The translations under genes and the position numbers were made by a program. Below are positions 44,887 through 46,665 of a stretch of 46,665 nucleotides of DNA, piece after piece. The stretch spans positions 69,147 through 115,811 of the forward strand of contig CAMMMH010000001.1 in assembly GCA_946497955.1 (NCBI GenBank), written 5' to 3'. The notes under the pieces are model-generated. The model made no database searches. It had not been told where the DNA came from and was given only the letters and a program-made list of their open reading frames with translations. The DNA is from an uncultured Mycoplasmatota bacterium (GTDB lineage Bacteria > Bacillota_I > Bacilli_A > RF39 > UBA660). The stretch's first letter is position 1, and the number at the start of each line of letters is the position of its first letter.

Positions 44887-45344
44887 TCTTCATGCATCAT
44901 TTCTTTTATTTTATCAATATCAGTGAAAAACAAATTAATTCCTTGTTTCTTTAAAGCTAATAATGAATTAAAATTTTGTAAAATCTCATCTTTTAAATTA
45001 TCAGCAACTCTAGCAGGAGCACCATTTATTGTATGTGGATGATCTATATATTTTTCTAATGTAGGAAAAGCATTTTGCAATAATATAACAGATTTCTTTT
45101 CGGCAATTTCTCTTATCATTATAGAACGACAATCTCCATATTTCTTAACCTTTTTATCTATTATAGGTTGATACTTAGAAACTTTACTACTTAATGGAAT
45201 AAACCATAATATATCCTTATCTTTAATCGTAAAGTAAGTAGGTCTTGCTCGTCCATTTTCATGATTTATCATTAAACCTTTGTCATTAATCTTATCAAAA
45301 AATTCATCTTTAATATGATAAATATATCCCGTTTTAACTCTCAT
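44874..45344 (-). CDS. Type III toxin: ToxN/AbiQ/CptN-like endoribonuclease
   Basis: Type III toxins cut RNA and are held inactive by a small repeated RNA that they also process. This 156-residue protein has the family layout: YIYHIKDEFFDKIN at the N-terminus, RARPTYFTI, ILWFIPLSSKVSKY (the conserved IPLSSK core), a central DCRSIMIREIAEKKSVIL strand pair, LLQNAFPTLEKYI and a helical C-terminus. Catalytic residues in this family are Lys/Ser/Thr in the N-terminal half, consistent with SSK here. GGGGGTG precedes the ATG. About 95 bases upstream is a perfect terminator hairpin and before it the antitoxin repeats, the standard order of type III loci. The family call rests on protein motifs plus this architecture, which strongly supports it. 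Confidence 0.88.
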   Translation of the reverse strand: MRVKTGYIYHIKDEFFDKINDKGLMINHENGRARPTYFTIKDKDILWFIPLSSKVSKYQPIIDKKVKKYGDCRSIMIREIAEKKSVILLQNAFPTLEKYIDHPHTINGAPARVADNLKDEILQNFNSLLALKKQGINLFFTDIDKIKEMMHEELGK

Positions 45345-45440
45345 TTTATAAACACCCCCAATAACAAATATAACTTGTAACTAAAATATATCAAATTATA
45401 ACTTTGTTTGCAAGTACAAAAGTTCTATTTTTAGAAAAAA

Positions 45441-45470
45441 GAAAACTTTATTCAAAAGAATAAAGTTTTC
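45441..45470 (-). terminator. Attenuating terminator between antitoxin RNA and toxin gene
   Basis: GAAAACTTTATTC and GAATAAAGTTTTC form a perfect 13-bp stem with a TTTT loop (minus strand), followed by TTTTTTC. In type III systems this limits toxin mRNA relative to antitoxin RNA. Confidence 0.92.
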
Positions 45471-45599
45471 AAACATTTTCGACCGAGATCATTTATAACT
45501 CGCACCACTCGGAAGCGACTAACATTTCGCGATTGGAATCATTTATAACCCGCACCATCCATAAGCGGCTAACATTTACATATTACATTTCTTAAATGC
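45441..45599 (-). ncRNA. Type III antitoxin RNA (ToxI-like) with two pseudoknot repeats
   Basis: The predicted RNA starts near G45599, seven bases past the -10 box, with a small leader hairpin (GCATTT/AAATGT), then repeat 2 (45523-45572, 50 nt) and repeat 1 (45474-45522, 49 nt), ending at the terminator. In each unit a 4-bp stem (CCGC/GCGG or TCGC/GCGA) closes an 11-nt loop. Loop bases 3-7 pair with a site further down, just before TCG, giving an H-type pseudoknot: CCGAG/CTCGG in repeat 1 and TGGA/TCCA in repeat 2. These are the features of antitoxin RNAs that bind ToxN-like proteins. The orphan copy supplies further covariation. Confidence 0.88.
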
Positions 45600-45605
45600 A
45601 ATAAT

Positions 45606-45634
45606 AATATACTATATATTGACATAAATGTCAA
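45606..45634 (-). promoter_or_regulatory. Antitoxin/toxin promoter
   Basis: TTGACA, exactly 17 bases, TATATT on the minus strand, upstream of the first repeat. This is a strong consensus promoter, as expected for abundant antitoxin RNA. Confidence 0.88.
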
Positions 45635-45645
45635 TATATAGTATA
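45608..45645. promoter_or_regulatory. 18-bp-arm perfect palindrome spanning the antitoxin promoter
   Basis: The left arm TATACTATATATTGACAT is followed by AA and its exact reverse complement. Because the palindrome contains TTGACA on both strands, a matching divergent promoter (TTGACA, 17 bases, TATACA at 45642-45647) also reads to the right. It may be an operator or just a symmetric promoter. The corresponding region of the duplicate (46118-46146) keeps only the minus-strand promoter well. Confidence 0.7.
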
Positions 45646-45696
45646 CACTGTTATTGTATGCAATTTTCCAAATATTTATAAAGATTTTTGAGATTA

Positions 45697-45947
45697 TTAT
45701 TTGCCAAGTTCTTCAAATATCATTTCTTTAATTCTATCAATATAAGTGAAAAATAAACTAATACCTTGTTTCTTTAAAGATAATAAGTAATAAAATTGCT
45801 AGTTATTTCATCTTTTAATGTATCTATTACTTTAAGTGGTTTACCATTTGTTATATGGGGATGATTTATATATTTTTCTAATGTAGGAAAAGCATTTTGT
45901 AATAATATAACCGATTTTTTATTAGCAACTTCTCTTGTCATTATAGA
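45697..45947 (-). pseudogene. Truncated, frameshifted copy of the type III toxin gene
   Basis: Closely similar to codons ~75-156 of the intact toxin (IMTREVANKKSVILLQNAFP is readable) but without the N-terminal half, start codon or ribosome site. A one-base deletion near the codons matching NFNSLLALKK shifts the frame, which then meets a stop. The upstream junction joins TATAGAA of the coding region directly to the AGAAAAAAG before the terminator, at a TAGAA shared by both ancestral sites. It cannot make active toxin. Confidence 0.88.
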
Positions 45948-45952
45948 AAAAA

Positions 45953-46111
45953 GAAAACTTTATTCAAAAGAACAAAGTTTTCAAACATTTTCGATCGGAA
46001 TAATTTGTATCCCGCACCATCCGAGAGCGGTTAACATTTCACGATTGGAATAATTTATAACCCGCACCATCCAAGAGCGGCTAACATGTACATATCACAT
46101 TCCTTAAATGC
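45953..46111 (-). ncRNA. Orphan type III antitoxin RNA with two pseudoknot repeats
   Basis: Same order as the functional copy: leader, 50-nt repeat (46035-46084), 49-nt repeat (45986-46034), then a 13-bp terminator hairpin with one G-U pair at 45953-45982. Pseudoknot pairs are TTGGA/TCCAA and TCGGA/TCCGA at equivalent positions, and the closing stem is CCGC/GCGG in both. All elements needed for transcription and folding look intact, so it may still be made and bind the toxin of the neighbouring locus. Confidence 0.85.
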
Positions 46112-46117
46112 AATAAT

Positions 46118-46146
46118 AATATACTATACTTTAACAAAAATGTCAA
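46118..46146 (-). promoter_or_regulatory. Promoter of the orphan antitoxin RNA
   Basis: TTGACA, 17 bases, TATATT on the minus strand, the same hexamers and spacing as the functional locus although the spacer sequence has diverged. Confidence 0.85.
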
Positions 46147-46211
46147 TAAGTATACATTTATAATTTATATTGGGTGTAAAAATTTTTTGTGGGTAAAATA
46201 ATGGTTATGTT

Positions 46212-46247
46212 ATACTTATCTAAAGAATAAAGGTGGTAGATAAGTAT
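46212..46247 (+). promoter_or_regulatory. Hairpin enclosing the transposase ribosome-binding site
   Basis: ATACTTATCTA and TAGATAAGTAT form a perfect 11-bp inverted repeat. The AGGTGG site is in the 14-base loop, and the first two bases of the start ATG are in the stem. Such structures in insertion sequences hold back translation of transcripts that read in from outside. Confidence 0.6.
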
Positions 46248-46482
46248 GAGAACAATAGAACAATTTGAGAAAAACATAAATAATTTAGATACAAACTTTA
46301 ATAGGCTTATATCTAATGATGGTTTAGATATAAATTCTATTGAAGAATTAGCAATGAACAGCATTGATGATTGCAAGAGTATTATTAATACCCATATAGA
46401 GGAGTTGATATCTAAAAGTATAAATGAACATGAACTAATAACTAAAAAAAACAAGAGTGGGAAGAAAAAGGATTCAAATTAA
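46246..46482 (+). CDS. Transposase N-terminal part (frame 1 of an insertion sequence)
   Basis: A 78-residue, largely helical protein (FEKNINNLDTNFNRLIS, then SIEELAMNSIDDCKSIINTH) ending in a Lys-rich tail KKNKSGKKKDSN that looks like read-through of the wrong frame. AGGTGG lies nine bases before the ATG, with TATACT further up. The better-conserved continuation is in the -1 frame from 46449 on. I read the two as one transposase interrupted by, or dependent on, a frameshift. The family resemblance (ISLre2/UPF0236-like) rests on the second part. Confidence 0.6.
   Translation: MRTIEQFEKNINNLDTNFNRLISNDGLDINSIEELAMNSIDDCKSIINTHIEELISKSINEHELITKKNKSGKKKDSN
46446..46452 (+). promoter_or_regulatory. 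Candidate -1 ribosomal slippery site A-AAA-AAC
   Basis: The heptamer AAAAAAC is in the correct phase: the zero frame reads AAA-AAC, and slipping back one base continues as CAA-GAG-TGG in the open -1 frame that runs to the window end. Confidence 0.5.
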
Positions 46483-46665
46483 AAAATCATGGAAAAAGTA
46501 AAATAGAAATCATAATGTTAAATGGCAAAATAGAAATTTATAGAACCATACTTCAAATAAATGATATTATTGATTTAGATAAATATAACTTAAAAAGCAA
46601 ATTAATTACTCCTTTAGATGAATATCTAGGAATAGATAAATTACCATTTAAAGTATCATTAAAAA
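46449..46665 (+). CDS. Transposase continuation, ISLre2/UPF0236-like, partial (runs off window)
   Basis: The open frame without its own good start reads KQEWEEKGFKLKNHGKSKIE, then IIMLNGKIEIYRT, and KLITPLDEYLGIDKLPFKVS. This resembles the N-terminal region of ISLre2 (UPF0236) transposases, where a beta-strand stretch (R-T-I-x-T-x-F-G-x-x-x-x-x-R) is followed by LLDEYLGL. It has no stop up to the last base. Whether the element is intact beyond the edge is unknown. Confidence 0.55.

Noticed and set aside
45474-46084. Repeats that could be taken for a small CRISPR array
   Set aside because: Units are 49/50 nt directly adjacent with no spacers, in two arrays each followed by a terminator, and they fold as pseudoknots beside a toxin gene; no cas gene is present.
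46158-46454. Minus-strand frame opposite the transposase
   Set aside because: Lies antisense to the transposase start, crosses its regulatory hairpin and has no plausible ribosome site or family.
1-46665. Reassigned genetic code (TGA as Trp), as in Mycoplasma-like bacteria
   Set aside because: Trp is encoded by TGG throughout and TGA does not occur inside the recognised domains, so the standard bacterial code holds.

Overview
The window reads as chromosomal DNA of a low-GC (roughly 30 percent by eye), Gram-positive-type bacterium in the Bacillota, plausibly one of the very AT-rich gut Bacilli or Erysipelotrichia-like lineages. The evidence is AGGAGG-type ribosome sites before almost every gene, TTGACA/TATAAT promoters, TGA used as a stop with TGG for Trp, a LytR-CpsA-Psr ligase, YlbJ and YlbL homologues, a choline-binding-like GH25 lysozyme and L-lactate dehydrogenase. 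I cannot name the species. No tRNA, rRNA or CRISPR array was recognised.

Layout. (1) 1-3725: a secreted glucosaminidase (cut by the window start) diverges from a long LCP-family cell-wall ligase with a PASTA-like tail. (2) 3760-10403: an AAA ATPase/DUF4143 plus HD-hydrolase pair lies between two copies of the 3' end of the ylbL-type protease gene; then come ylbJ, two pseudopilin genes and a PilB/GspE assembly ATPase. (3) 10398-17014: a rifampicin-phosphotransferase-like PEP enzyme, a small membrane protein, lactate dehydrogenase, a second DUF4143 ATPase with its own promoter and terminator, and a NatAB-like ABC exporter. (4) 17033-44796: a 28-kb surface-polysaccharide region, all on the minus strand. 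It holds a split dTDP-L-rhamnose pathway (rfbD, rfbC, rfbA at one end, rfbB 22 kb away), many GT2 and membrane (GT-C-like) glycosyltransferases, an O-antigen ligase/polymerase-like protein, a Wzm/Wzt (TagGH-like) exporter, a 921-residue fused glycosyltransferase, a KdsB-like CMP-sugar synthetase beside a DRE-TIM aldolase, a repeat-rich lysozyme, an acyltransferase, a GtrB/GtrA-like pair and an SGNH esterase. Together these would build, decorate and export a rhamnose-containing glycan, possibly with a 3-deoxy-ulosonic acid. (5) 44855-46150: a type III (ToxIN/CptIN-like) toxin-antitoxin locus followed by a decayed duplicate. (6) 46212-end: the 5' part of an insertion-sequence transposase.

The strongest discoveries are in regions 5 and 4. 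In region 5, two arrays of 49/50-nt repeats each fold into H-type pseudoknots with base-pair covariation across all four units. Each array has its own consensus promoter and a long terminator hairpin. One array precedes an intact ToxN-like endoribonuclease; the other is an orphan antitoxin whose toxin lost its N-terminal half by a deletion at a TAGAA microhomology. In region 4, a CMP-ulosonate synthetase, a fused pyruvate-type aldolase and a glycosyltransferase with an HP motif suggest a Kdo-like acid pathway in a bacterium that should have no lipopolysaccharide.
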